A stretch of DNA of 64,000 nt from Allium sativum (taxonomy: Eukaryota > Streptophyta > Magnoliopsida > Asparagales > Amaryllidaceae), in the NCBI GenBank assembly GCA_030737875.1, contig CM060915.1, forward strand, positions 363,999,863-364,063,862, in the 5' to 3' direction. Below the pieces are notes generated by a model. The model was not told where the DNA came from. It saw only the letters and a program-made list of their open reading frames with translations, and did no database searches. Of this stretch, positions 1 through 10,535 are shown one piece after another (position 1 is the first letter of the stretch; each line of letters opens with the position of its first letter). The position numbers and the translations under genes were made by a program.

Positions 1-240
1 CCTGGAACGCTCAGCACCTACGACGATATCTGAGCTAAATATGAAATGTCATTTCTTTTTTTTTCGTAAGCTATGTAAAAAGGCATGACTTGCCTTTAAA
101 AAGTCTGTTTATGTGAACAAAGGATAATAAAGTGGATGTAGGCTACGACTTAGCCGAACCACTATAAAAATATCGTGTGTCATTTACTTTCCTGCACCAT
201 TTATATCTTCAACAATTATTCTATCATGACTGTGAAACAT
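1..240 (+). repeat. LTR 3'-end fragment
   Basis: Around 129-172 is a block of the form GTGGATGTAGGCT...GCCGAACCACTATAAA, which is typical of the R/U5 part of many plant LTRs. The same block, diverged, is in the Tat-type LTR at 18854-18892, but the flanks of the two do not match, so this is the tail of a different LTR on the plus strand. The LTR start lies outside the window and its exact end is not clear. Confidence 0.45.
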
Positions 241-830
241 GAAATGTTAAATTAAATTTGGAAAGTTGGAGATGACTTATATGCAAGAACAAACAAAACG
301 ACTATTTGTACAATAAGACATAGAAGAATGGGAAGACGACATTCTTAACTCTAACTCTCAAGAATCGAGAGAGAGTATAAAGGATGGGAAGACGACGTCC
401 TCTGAGGCATGAAGGTGCACCCAGATGAGAGGCCGCCTCCATGAAAACTCTAACCTGGATATGAGACATGAGAGTATAAAGATGCCAGAAAGAACAGGCA
501 TCAATGACGAAAGGAATATGGCCCCATCAGAGAATCGAGGACATTTGGAGTTATTAATTTAATTTAATATTGAATAGTTCTTGCCCAGTTATCCAAGATT
601 GACTGGGGGCATACATGTGCACAAATATTCCCCTCAACCATAACTTATTATATAACTTTAATATGACATTCTTATGTATTTTCACTTAAGTGCTGACCTA
701 AGATAAACTATTTTTATTTACAAACGTGTGAGTTTGTACAAGGAAAACAAGCAAAAAAGAAGATGCAAGGGCCGCACACGCTGCAACAATTGCGAACCAA
801 TTAAATGCCAAAATAAAACGAAGCACTTCA
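241..830. other. Non-coding stretch with a purine-tract-like site
   Basis: No coding signal is seen. A short purine run GACTGGGGGCAT at 601-612 resembles the polypurine tracts that precede plant gypsy LTRs, and is followed by ACATGTGC. No LTR partner is visible, so it may be an internal purine tract of the Tat element between pol and the antisense ORF. Two near copies of GATGGGAAGACGAC (about 328 and 382) make a small local repeat. Confidence 0.3.
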
Positions 831-3563
831 TCATTTGGGCTTTGGATCGGACTTGTATTTTTTGGCAGCTTTCTGAGCAGCCTTTGCTTCCTTTTCAGCA
901 TCGGTCATAACGCGTTTCAACTTTTTCTGCCCTGTAACCGAAGTGCTAGAATCAGTTGATTTTTTCCCTGGACTCGGAACGCTGGAATCAAGAGAAGACT
1001 TTTTAGCAAGCTCTTCTGTAATAGATCTAGTTGAAAGCTTAACGACTAACCTTGATCCAAGATCCATCACTGCAAGAGGCTTAAGGCTTTCGGGGTTCAG
1101 GTCTTCAACTTTTAGCTGCATATGTTTATCTTGTTCGTCTTTCATTTCGGCCAAAGTGATGTCATCAGCGCTTTTTAAATCCCCGACTATAGCCACATCA
1201 GGGTATTCCTCATGTCCCTCGCTACCGCCATCATCCTTCAAGGCGTCTATCATCTCGTCATCATGAGGAGCATCAGCCTTGGACAATTCAGCTCCCCTCC
1301 CGACTCTGCTGAGGCAGCCTTATCCTTTTCTCCTTGAGCCTTCTCCGCGGATTTTGCTCCAGTGGTGGTTCCCTGAGGCACATCTGCCTTCTCGGTTGGT
1401 TCAACACCTACAGAATGAGAAGCAACAGTTATCAACTCAGGAGAAAATAAAGGATCCTTCATCGATTGCCCATTTATGTGATGAAAAGTGGAGACAGCTT
1501 TGTCGAATTGGGGAGAAAAGGTAGAAATACCTTCCAATGATTTCTCAGCTGGAGTGACTGCCGTCTCTAACGCCGTCTCGGGTATGGGGGATAAAAGGGA
1601 TGCCTGAGGGATCTCCAGGTTTTCGGGGTCGTATCCCTCAACGTCAGAAGTTTCAGCGGCAGTAGAAGAAGAACCAGCCTCGGAGATATACTTTTGTTTG
1701 GCCATCCGCTTCTCCTCCTCCATAGCAGCAGCGATGAGGGGACGCCCCTCGGGCAGGCATGCCGGCTCATCATCTCTTAGATATTTTTCCATGTGCTTGT
1801 CTTCGTCAATGGAATCTACCTTGAGTTCCTCTTTCTCTCATTCAATAATTTGGCTCCATACATGAACCAAGGTAGTCGGATAATCTTCAATCCAAGAGAT
1901 GTTTCGACGACGAATTATATATGCGAAGAATTCGATCAGTAATTCGCCGAAACCATGCACTTCCTCCTGGGCTTCTGACAGCTGCTTGCGGGTCTCTTCG
2001 GTAGACTTAATAACCCTTTCCACATTACCCTCCTCTAGGGCAGCCCTATTCTCGGCCTCCATCAACTTGGAAGCTAAGTCAGCGTTTCTCTTCTCCAATT
2101 CAGTGTTCTTTCTCGCTAATTCGGCTTTTTCTCGCTCAAGATCATTATAAGCAAGTTGCGTTTTGGCATTATCCGACTTAGCATCTACTCCTTGCTTTTT
2201 CAACTCTAAGCACTCTTAGCTATGAGATTCTAGCAAGTCATGATAGCGATTACAAGTTGGGCCTGTGTGTCCTCGAGGTTCTTTACCAAAATTTTCAAGG
2301 CCTTTGCATCAGCACCTGTAGTCTTTTTCATTGATTCAATATCCGTAATTAAAGTTCGAATGATTATGGAGAGGTTGCATGAATATTTGAACATCTCCGA
2401 ATATTGTTTTTCGACTGCGTCAATCTTTGCTTTGGCCTTGTCTACCCACCTCGAGGAAATAGGCTCGAGAGCAGGTAAGAAAGTCATATTTTCAAAATAG
2501 TGGTCGGGGAATTGCTTCTCCAGATATGCCCGCTTAACTTTAGCTTCTGCATCCAATTGTGGAGGTGCGCTGTATGTTAGCTCAGTATCCTTATGTTTAG
2601 TGGGAACGATGGCTGCCTCACCCTTCCTAGGCTGCTTATCAGAAACCTTATGATTGCCTTGTGAGTCGGAATCTTTCGGCGGGCTCCTTTCTTTACTGCG
2701 TTTTTCTTGAGGAGAAGTTTGGTCTTTTGGTTGCGATGTGTCTTCTCCTCGACAACCCTGGTAGCTTTTTTATCGTTCTGGATCTGACCGAACGGGGGAG
2801 CGAGAGCGCGAGGTCTGCGACAGATTAGAATCATGAGGCCTTCTGTCCTCTCTACCCCGGCTTTCGCGGCGATCATGCTCGACATCAGAAGTGGGTCTAG
2901 TCATGCTGCGATGTATTTTCCTGACGTCATAGTAAGGGCAAGACATTGTACCTGCGCAACAATGAAAGTGGAATTCAGAGTCAGTATTCTCATGAGAAGT
3001 AAGTGCTGTGAAGTGTGGTGCTATTATGTTAAGTGCATCCTAAGTGGTTCTCCCCCCAACAAACCTGAGTCTAAAGCCAAGCCAGCGCGAGTGGGCTCTT
3101 TGGCCTTAACAGGAGTAGTCTCCTCTGAAGAAGTAAAAACTAAAGGATTTGTGCCAAAATCCTCTGAAGTATAGATAGTTTCAGGTAGGGGAGATCACCT
3201 AAGCCCTGAAATGTAGGATCATCGGTAGCAGGGGCATCTCCCTGGGAAGCGTCTGTTGGCAGTTCTTTAGGAGATAGTGATTTCTCATGAGAAATAGCAT
3301 CCCCAGGGACGATGTACCCTTCTCGGTGCTTTGCGGCTATATTGGCTAGCTCATCGTCTTGAGTTGAAGATGGAGAAGATGAAGTCCGAAGAGGTATTCT
3401 TGGAATTTTCGAGCCCTCGCCCGTTTAAGGAATTATGTCCACTAGGGGGATGTATACATATGGACCCGACCCATGACCTATGCTACGGGTAATGGACAAT
3501 AGCCCATGATGATGGAGGTATTCGTCCTTAAGAACCTCATCGATGGTGAGAAATTTTTGGTCG

Positions 3564-3624
3564 CCATTGAGGAGCCGATGCATCCGATCAAAGTACCATT
3601 GAGGAGCCGATGCATCCGATCAAA
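3564..3624. repeat. 32-bp tandem duplication
   Basis: A 29-nt block starting CCATTGAGGAGCCGATG is present at 3564-3592 and again, identical, at 3596-3624, an offset of 32 nt. Because 32 is not a multiple of three, it shifts the frame of the antisense ORF's second exon. The perfect identity says it is recent. Confidence 0.9.
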
Positions 3625-3659
3625 TTACACTTGACCCGATATTTGTTTTGGATTATCAA

Positions 3660-3735
3660 CTGCAAACAAAAAGAAAACGGATTAATGTGTTGGCGTGAAC
3701 ATTCAAAGTTGAGATTTAGAAAACCAATGCTTTAC
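3660..3735 (-). other. Predicted intron of the antisense ORF
   Basis: On the minus strand the frame of exon 1 ends beside a donor of the form CAA/GTAAAG at 3735. After 76 nt there is an acceptor TTTTTGTTTGCAG at 3660 with a good pyrimidine run. Removing it leads toward a second segment (DEVLKDEYLHHHG near 3540) that looks like the rest of the protein. This supports an antisense gene that was once transcribed and spliced. Confidence 0.5.
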
Positions 3736-4483
3736 TTGATTTTGTCCATCTCCTGGCACATCCCGGCTGTTGCCTTATATAAAACCATTCTAGCTTGGAA
3801 TCGCCGGCCTTGCTGGTGAATGGTGCTGAAATAATTTTCCTTTTTGGGACAGATTCGAAGTAAGAGAAAGAAGGAGTTCCCCGAGTCCGATGCTTGAAAT
3901 TATAAAAAAAGTGGACTTCGTCGAAAGTGAGCTCTGTACCTAAAATCTCTCGGTATGCTATATATAAGGTATATAAGTAAGCATAGGAGTTGGGATGTAA
4001 TTGCATGGGGGCAATCCGCATCTGTCTCGAAAAGTCGACAACAAAAGGCGGAAACGGTGGAATAGCCACAACCATACACATCAATCGGGTAATTGCCATG
4101 AATCCTTCTGGGGGGTTGTGAGGACGGTCAATTTTTGATGGCACCAGGGTGTCCCTTTTTAGTATCCCGTTCTCTAAACATATGCGAACAAGTCTATCGT
4201 CGTCAATCGTTGATTCAACAGAGTCTATGGGTGACTCCAAGAAAATGGCGGACTCAGACTTGTCAGTAGCACGATTATCTCCGATCCCTCCTTCCTCCTC
4301 ATAGCCTAGAGAAACTTCGCTATCGGAAGGTGTTTCATTGTTATGTGCCCCTACCTCATAATCTGGGCTCTCATCGTCCCATTCAGGGTCTGAAGAAGAA
4401 GATATGTCATCAATAGTAACTTTCTCGGAAGTTCCCGTAATTTCCATCTTCTTTGCTAACCTAGATGAACGTCTCTCAGCCAT

Positions 4484-5558
4484 GATCACTAGACTATTGA
4501 AGAAACAATAGCAAAGATTAGAGTAAAGTTGCCCGTGTCCCCCGTGTGTGTATGTGAGCTAAAGTGTGCGCTACGTGTAACAAAAATGCAGAGTAAACAT
4601 ATGAAAGCGTGATATGAAGATTCAAATAAATAATAATGTTTCAGAATGGTTCTTGATGTTTGTTATGTTCGAAAGGCGCTATCCTAACTGTTCGTCAAGT
4701 TGAAGGTTATGCCATACATTGATTAAGATAATTGAAAAAATTCTTGCACGATAAGTTAGTCTGTTTCGGTTCGGTTCGGATATCTGTATTGAGATCGGAT
4801 CGGAGGGCAAAGCCATGTTTCGATCGGAAGCGGACGTTCGCACCCAATGAGTAAAACTGGATCGGCTCGGGTGTAGACATTCGGAGCGGATCGGATCAGC
4901 TTGAGTAATCCTTCTTCTCCTTGTCCCTTATTCCCATCCGATCCGACCAGGTAGGTTTTGTTTTCCCTTTATTTTTGCCTTTTTTCTACTCCGACCCGAT
5001 CCGGCCTTGTAAGCACCATCCGATCTGACCAAGTGAGTTTTGTTTTCTCTCTTTTGCCTTTTTCTGCTCCGACACGATCCAGTCTTATAGGCACCTTTCC
5101 CTTTCCTTCACTCTAACGTTTCTCCACCCGAACCGATCCCAGTTCCTCTCCTTTTCTTCATCCTCCATCTTTCACCTCGCTTAACTGATACTGAACCCAA
5201 TTCTATTTCACAAATCCTTATTAAGTCCAAGCACTTACGTGCTCAAATATACTGCAGAACCCAAATTCTTCTTCTCAGCGCCTCGAGGTGGTGACAAGAG
5301 CCACCAACGACGACGGCGAAGACAGAGAGGGCGGCGGCGTTGGAATTAAACGCGCACCATGATCGAAAGCCCAATATGACCACAAATTTCGATTGAAATT
5401 AGTTATTACAAGGATAATCAAAGCTTTTGACCTACCGAGTTTTTGAATTTAAGGAAGAACGAGATAATTTCAGAGTTTTTGAAGTTCTAGGGTTTCGATG
5501 CTAAGTTTGCTTGGACGAGAGCAATAAAAAAAAGAGCAGGAAGAAGGTGGGAGGCGGA
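4484..5558 (-). other. Putative 5' leader/intron of the antisense ORF
   Basis: No ORF of note. The stretch holds several CGGATCGG/GATCCGA motifs (about 4760-5090), the same motif family that recurs in the U3 of the 3' LTR (6060-6240, 18420). It also holds an imperfect two-unit tandem repeat at 4934-5098. A GC-rich block near 5285-5345 resembles transcribed plant leader sequence on the minus strand. Confidence 0.35.
4934..5098. repeat. Two-unit tandem repeat, 82-bp offset
   Basis: A unit beginning CATCCGATCCGACC at 4935 recurs diverged as CATCCGATCTGACC at 5017. Both are followed by a T-rich block and an ACTCCGAC/GCTCCGAC motif before GCACC. Confidence 0.75.
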
Positions 5559-5568
5559 TTTATATAAA
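5559..5568 (-). promoter_or_regulatory. Candidate TATA box for the antisense ORF
   Basis: TTTATATAAA on the minus strand is followed by CT-rich sequence and an AAACCCTAGAAC block (about 5490), which looks like a plant 5' leader. A possible donor CG/GTAGGT lies at 5434-5429 and a possible acceptor CTTCAATAG at about 4494, just before the ATG at 4483. A ~0.94 kb 5'-UTR intron is therefore possible. All of this is inference from motifs. Confidence 0.35.
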
Positions 5569-5993
5569 ACTAAGGTGACCACTCGTATTCCTAGCCTACT
5601 TCACTCCCTTCAGACTGGGAGTCGAGCCCACGAAGGAACTCTGGCCTGTTAGTCCATGGTGTAGCAATATTGGAAGGCCCATCCGAGTGTGCTACTGAAG
5701 GAAACCCGTTCGAATCGGGATCCGAACCGAAGAGGATCATATACACAGATTTTCCACAAAAAAAAAAACTCACCTAGAAGAATCACTATACATCAAAAGG
5801 AGCTCTCGAAGTCGTTTGAAAATGAAGAAAGTGATTCACATGGATTGTGGATATATATAAGCAGCAAAAGCCATGACTTTATGAAGTGACACAACACTAC
5901 AAGTAAATGGAGGCGATCACTCAACGGTTCAAATCCAAAGGATGTTTTGTAACTGCTTCGAAGCACACTTTATCTTAAATAAGAGTGTACTTC
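5569..5993. other. Non-coding 3' region of the Tat element
   Basis: Between the antisense promoter area and the polypurine tract I see no coding signal. A GTTCGAATC box-B-like string near 5710 has no matching A box and belongs to the local TTCGGATCGG motif family. Confidence 0.4.
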
Positions 5994-6005
5994 GAGGGGG
6001 CAAAA
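5994..6005 (+). promoter_or_regulatory. Polypurine tract of the Tat element
   Basis: GAGGGGGCAAAA sits directly before TGTTAGCC, the start of an LTR. This is the plus-strand priming site expected immediately 5' of a 3' LTR and fixes the element's orientation as plus. Confidence 0.75.
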
Positions 6006-6256
6006 TGTTAGCCTACTTTGTGAACTAGGCTACACAAAGAGCAAATAGTGAGAAAGACACCAATCGGTTCGGATCGGAAGAAGATAGTGCAAGAAAAAAG
6101 TAGAGATCAAAGACGTAGAAATCATATCGGTTCGGATCGGTGATATGTCAACAGCATTAGATAGCGAGTGGCCTCATCGGTTCGGATCGGAGAGATACGT
6201 CAGCAACATCAGAAAACAACAGATGGCCTCATCGGATCGGATCGGAGGAGTATGAC
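6006..6256 (+). mobile_element. 3' LTR of the Tat element, first part
   Basis: It starts TGTTAGCC after the polypurine tract and is cut at 6256 by RT1. It carries four copies of the motif TCGGWTCGGATCGG at about 6063, 6127, 6178 and 6228, roughly 50-65 bp apart, in what should be U3. The rest of the LTR resumes at 18392 (the ATGAC at 6252-6256 is duplicated at 18387-18391). Confidence 0.8.
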
Positions 6257-6616
6257 TGTGATAACCCCAAACTTCCACGAGTGAAAGTAGGAGTAATCAT
6301 TTTTGGAATACAACATAAATACAATAAAACAGAACACAGATACAATATAGCAAAGGAAATTCATAGAGTAATAACATTATAGCAGCGGAAAAATATAATG
6401 TCATCAATCACAGAAAATCCACGGTCACAGAATCTAAGCTATTACAACAAGTTTGCAGAAAAGAAAAAAAAATTGATGTCTAAAAAGAAAAGAAAAGATG
6501 CCATAGAAACAAAAGAAAAATGTCTTCAAGCTCCAAGTCGTCACCACTCCACAAAAGCAAATCCAAGAGATAGAAAATAAGCAGCTTCAAAGAAAAGCTC
6601 CAAGCAAGGAATGAAC

Positions 6617-9600
6617 CTGTCTACTTGGCTGCCCGTGTGCAAGAGAGGGCACCCAAGTTTGCAAAAAGGTGAAACAAACTATGGGTCAGTCGTGGGACTG
6701 GTGTGAGAATTCTTAAGTAAAATAACTATTAGATATAAGGCAAATCCAAAGACCACGCCGCTAACGCGGAACGGGTTTACTCTAATGGATTGTCGTGCAT
6801 AATTTAAAGTGTCATAACAAATAAATAAGTACATCGTAAACAACGCAATGCTTTTTGGAAAAAAATGGAATCACCATAAGACCCAAGTCCCATCACACAA
6901 TGCAACGCACACCAGAGGATAGGGTTTTACCTTATGGTGATTAAACATGCTAAATACGGCAAATACGCATCTAATATTATTATTAGTGTATATGAAAGCA
7001 TTTCAAAGTAAATGTATTAATCTTAGGAAGCATAGGTACCATATACTATGCCTCCGTACTAGTAATACAATCAAATTCGTCGGTTCGTATTTGGATTTTG
7101 GTTTCCATCATGAGTCAAGGCTAGAGCGGAGCTCCTTACCGATTCGAGACACTCTAGCTAGTGCCTCAGAATTCCCCGCGGAGAACCCTTGGAAATGGCA
7201 GGGCCGATCCGCAAATACAGCTTAGCGGATTGGCAATTCCTAAGCACACGTTTCTCGGTCCTATAGGACCTATCCGAGGCGCGCCACATTCCATCATCCA
7301 CATAAGTAAAGTATCAGCGCTGGGAGGTCCCTGACACTACTTCTAGCTAGAAAGAAACGTTCTGCTTTCCCTGCGTTCCCTTCGCCCGTTTTAGACTCTA
7401 CCGGTTTGTGAGGCTCGTGAGGTTACGTAATACACAAAGCTCTGCTTATTCAAGCAGTGCTTTGATCGTCACCACAAGGTTCTGCTTTTCAACAAGAAAC
7501 CTTGATCATTGCATCTTAGTATGCCACACTGTCACTCCATGCCATACCATTGCTTCTCCATCAATACATAAATGGGTGTTAAGTAGAGAATAAATTCTCC
7601 ACCACCAATATTTATATATTAACAGAAAATCAACAATATGATATATAACGAAGTACGATGTCAGACACACCATCCATTTAAACTTATGCTCTGGGTCTGA
7701 ACGAAAGTCAAATCCGTGAAATCAACGCGTACGTCTGGGCAATGACCTTGACCCATGAATTGGTAGCAAGTCAATTCAGGGTCTCGATCGCTGTCCATTC
7801 GAGGGAAGATTTACGGTCTTCATGCGCCATTTCATGCTTCGATTCTTCAACGCCACTGGATTAATTTGGGATGAGAATATCTCGGACTTCCCAAACAATC
7901 CTCGTATATATATACATATATATATATATATATTTTGAAAATCCTTCTTATTTGTTAATAATTATTTTTATTAACAATTCATTCTATTTTAATTATTTAA
8001 AATAGTCAAACTTCTTATTTAACGACACATTCTCAAAATCATATTTTTATTTACATTAATTAAAATGTAAACTTTCATTACATATCGCATTCTTGTTTTC
8101 TTTACATTTAATAAAATGCAAACTTGAAATTACATGTCCCATTCTTACTTATTTACAATGAATAAAATGTAAACTTGCATTTACATGTCGCATTCTTACC
8201 TATTTACATTGAATAAAATGTAAACTCATCCTACGGTGGAATTCCTTTATTTTAACATTAAAATAATGTAAATTTTTTCCTATGGTATATACACTTTTTA
8301 TATTAACATTTAGAATAATGTTAACTCATCCTACGATGCATATTTTCTTAATTTTAACATTAAAGATAATGTTGACTTATCCTATGGTTAAATTACCCTT
8401 TATTAACATTAAAAATAATGTTAACTCACCCTATGGTGTTATTCCTTCTTAATTTCATAAAAAAAATGTAACATTCCTACGGTCAATTCTCTTTTATGTT
8501 AACATTAAAAATAAATGTATATTAACCCTATGGTTAAATTATCCTTAATTAACATTAAAAATAATGTAATCTCATCCTATGTTAAATTACTTTATTACCT
8601 TACATTAAAAATAATGTAGCTCAATCCTACGGTTAAGTTACTCTTTAATTTAACATTAAAATTTTGTTAATTCAACCTACGGTTGAATTTCCTTTATTTT
8701 AACATAAACAAAGTATAATGTTAATTCATACTACGGTGGAATTCACTATATATTAACATTAAAAACAATGTTAATTCATCTTACGGTCAAATTCCTTATA
8801 TACTAACATTATAAATAATGTTAATTACCCTATGGTGAAATCCTTTTATTTAAACATTAAAAATAATGTTAAATCCTTCTACGGTGAAATTCTTTTACTT
8901 TAACATTAAAAATAATGTTAATCATCCTACGATGTAAATTCTTTTTTGTATCATTAACAAAATTGTTAATTTTCATTCGATGTGAATACTTATTTGTAAC
9001 ATTGACACAAAAATGTTAATTTATCATACGTTGTAAATACTTTTATATTAACATTAAAAATGTTAATGACATCCTACGGTTAAAGTTTTATTATATTAAC
9101 ATTAAAAATGTTAATTACATCATACGGTGTTATCTTTAACATTAAAAATGTTAGTTTACACATGCGGTGAAATTACTATTTAATTAACATAAAAAAATAA
9201 TGTTAATTGCTCATGCGGTGTAGTTTCTTATTATTAACATTTAAAAATAATGTTACTTTCTCATACCATGTAAATTCCTTATATTTAACATTAAACAAAA
9301 TGTTAATTTCTCATCACTTTAATTTTACATGATTCAATGTAAATTTCATGTTAACACAAATTCCTACTTTGGTTTTACATAATTAAATGTAAATTTATGT
9401 CATTCCAAATTTCATACCTTAATTTTACATAATTAAATGTAAATTTAATGTTAACACCAATTCCTACTTTAATTACATTGATAAAAATGTAATCTTATTC
9501 CTACGGTGAAGTCCTTGAATATATTACATTAATAAAAATGTAAACTTTATTTACATATCACATTCTTAATAAAATAAAACGTAAACTTTAGTTACATTTC

Positions 9601-10535
9601 ACATTCTCAATTTGTTTACATAAAATAAAAGGTAAACTTTAGTTACATTTCTAAAAATTTAAATTTCACCTGCGGAGTAAATTCTTATATATATTACATT
9701 AATAAGAATGTATATTATGCATACAGTTAAAATTACCATTTTATTCACATTAATAAAAATGTGTTACATGTCTAATAATTTATTTTATTCACATAAGTAA
9801 AAATGTGAAATTTTACATGTCCAATATTTAATTTATAATATTAACATTAAAAATGTTAATGTACATACGGTTGAATTTTTATAATATTAACATTAAAAAT
9901 GTTAATTTCATCCTACGTATTATTTCTTTTTATATTAACATAAAAAAAATGTTAATGTACACTTGCGGTAAAATTACTATTTAATTAACATTAAAAATGT
10001 TAATTTTTCATGCATTGAAAATTACTTATTATTAACACCAAAATAAATGTCAATTTTTCATACAACGTAAATTACTTATTATTAACATCAAAATAAATGT
10101 CAATTTTTCCCTATTTCAATTTTACAAAAAAAAAAAGAATATGTAAATTTCATCATAAGTCGCGTTCTTATTTACATCAAATAAACTGTAAATTCTCATC
10201 ACATCGCATAACAACATCCAAATACAACAATAAGATCAGATTCCATACTAACATCGAGGTAAATTGCAAGATGGGGTTTCACACAGCATATGTAAAATCA
10301 ACATGGCATGGTTAAATAAATAACACATAATTAATTTTAATTAATTATGAATTCAGATTTAAGCCTAAAATTTCAGATCTAATCACATAGCACCATAGGC
10401 AATTTAGATTCCACATCATATGTTATGAACGGTTTAGATCTATGTTTAAACATCGTGTCATATTAATTCTACTGTTAATAATCATGCAAATAATAATTAA
10501 ATAAATTAAATTAAATTTAAAAATAAAATTCTCAC
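6617..10535 (-). other. Possible leader intron in the RT1 3' LTR
   Basis: The donor CACG/GTGAGAAT (GT at 10535-10534) lies about 0.54 kb downstream of the TATA-like box. A candidate acceptor GTAGACAG ends at 6617. The whole palindrome array lies between them. The same sites occur in the other LTR (16801 to 12872). The acceptor pyrimidine run is weak, so this is a tentative call made by analogy with elements A, B and C. Confidence 0.3.
8045..10195 (-). repeat. Array of ~44 palindromic units, ~49-bp period (RT1 3' LTR)
   Basis: Each unit has an imperfect palindrome such as TTAACATTAAAAATAATGTT (or TTTACATT...AATGTAAA), followed by a spacer like CATCCTACGGTGAAATTCC. I count about 44 units between 8051 and 10172, an average spacing near 49 bp. 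Units differ by substitutions, but both arms usually change together between TTAACATT/AATGTTAA, TTTACATT/AATGTAAA and TTCACAT/ATGTGAA forms. Confidence 0.85.

Larger units (their letters stand above)
831..4483 (-). pseudogene. Tat-type antisense ORF (putative gypsy-type transposase domain), decayed
   Basis: This is a long protein gene on the minus strand, start ATG at 4483. The first exon (to about 3736) has a basic start (AERRSSRLAKK), an acidic low-complexity stretch, then a domain with PPEGFMAI, PPFPPFVVDF and APMQLHPNSYAYL, which I recognise as the 'putative gypsy type transposase' family (PF04195). Further on come long coiled-coil segments (about 2556-2230 and 2203-1838, rich in E, K, A and L) and an acidic, lysine-ended tail (1792-831). 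Frames break many times: a stop near 3425, a 32-bp duplication at 3564-3624, and shifts near 2570, 2220 and 1840. In Tat elements such as Grande, RIRE2 and Retand, ORFs of this type lie antisense between pol and the 3' LTR. The plus-strand polypurine tract and LTR at 5994-6006 fit that layout. The product's function is unknown in the family. Confidence 0.7.

Noticed and set aside
601..616. Second LTR start after a purine tract
   Set aside because: No LTR end or partner could be found downstream; kept only as a weak internal purine tract.
5200..5580. A host gene first exon or promoter on minus
   Set aside because: Looks like a leader, but it leads into the Tat antisense ORF and lies between it and the element's polypurine tract, so it is treated as part of the retroelement.
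5690..5730. tRNA B-box-like GTTCGAATC, possible SINE
   Set aside because: No A box at the right distance and no tail; the string belongs to the local TTCGGATCGG motif group.
6398..7593. Several plus-strand ORFs of 60-92 codons in the RT1 LTR, repeated at 12653-13848
   Set aside because: They recur only because the LTR is duplicated, run antisense to the element, have no domain and no codon pattern.
8045..10195. CRISPR-like array of regular repeats
   Set aside because: Repeats are diverged, the spacers are the conserved-like part, the context is a plant LTR and no cas gene exists.
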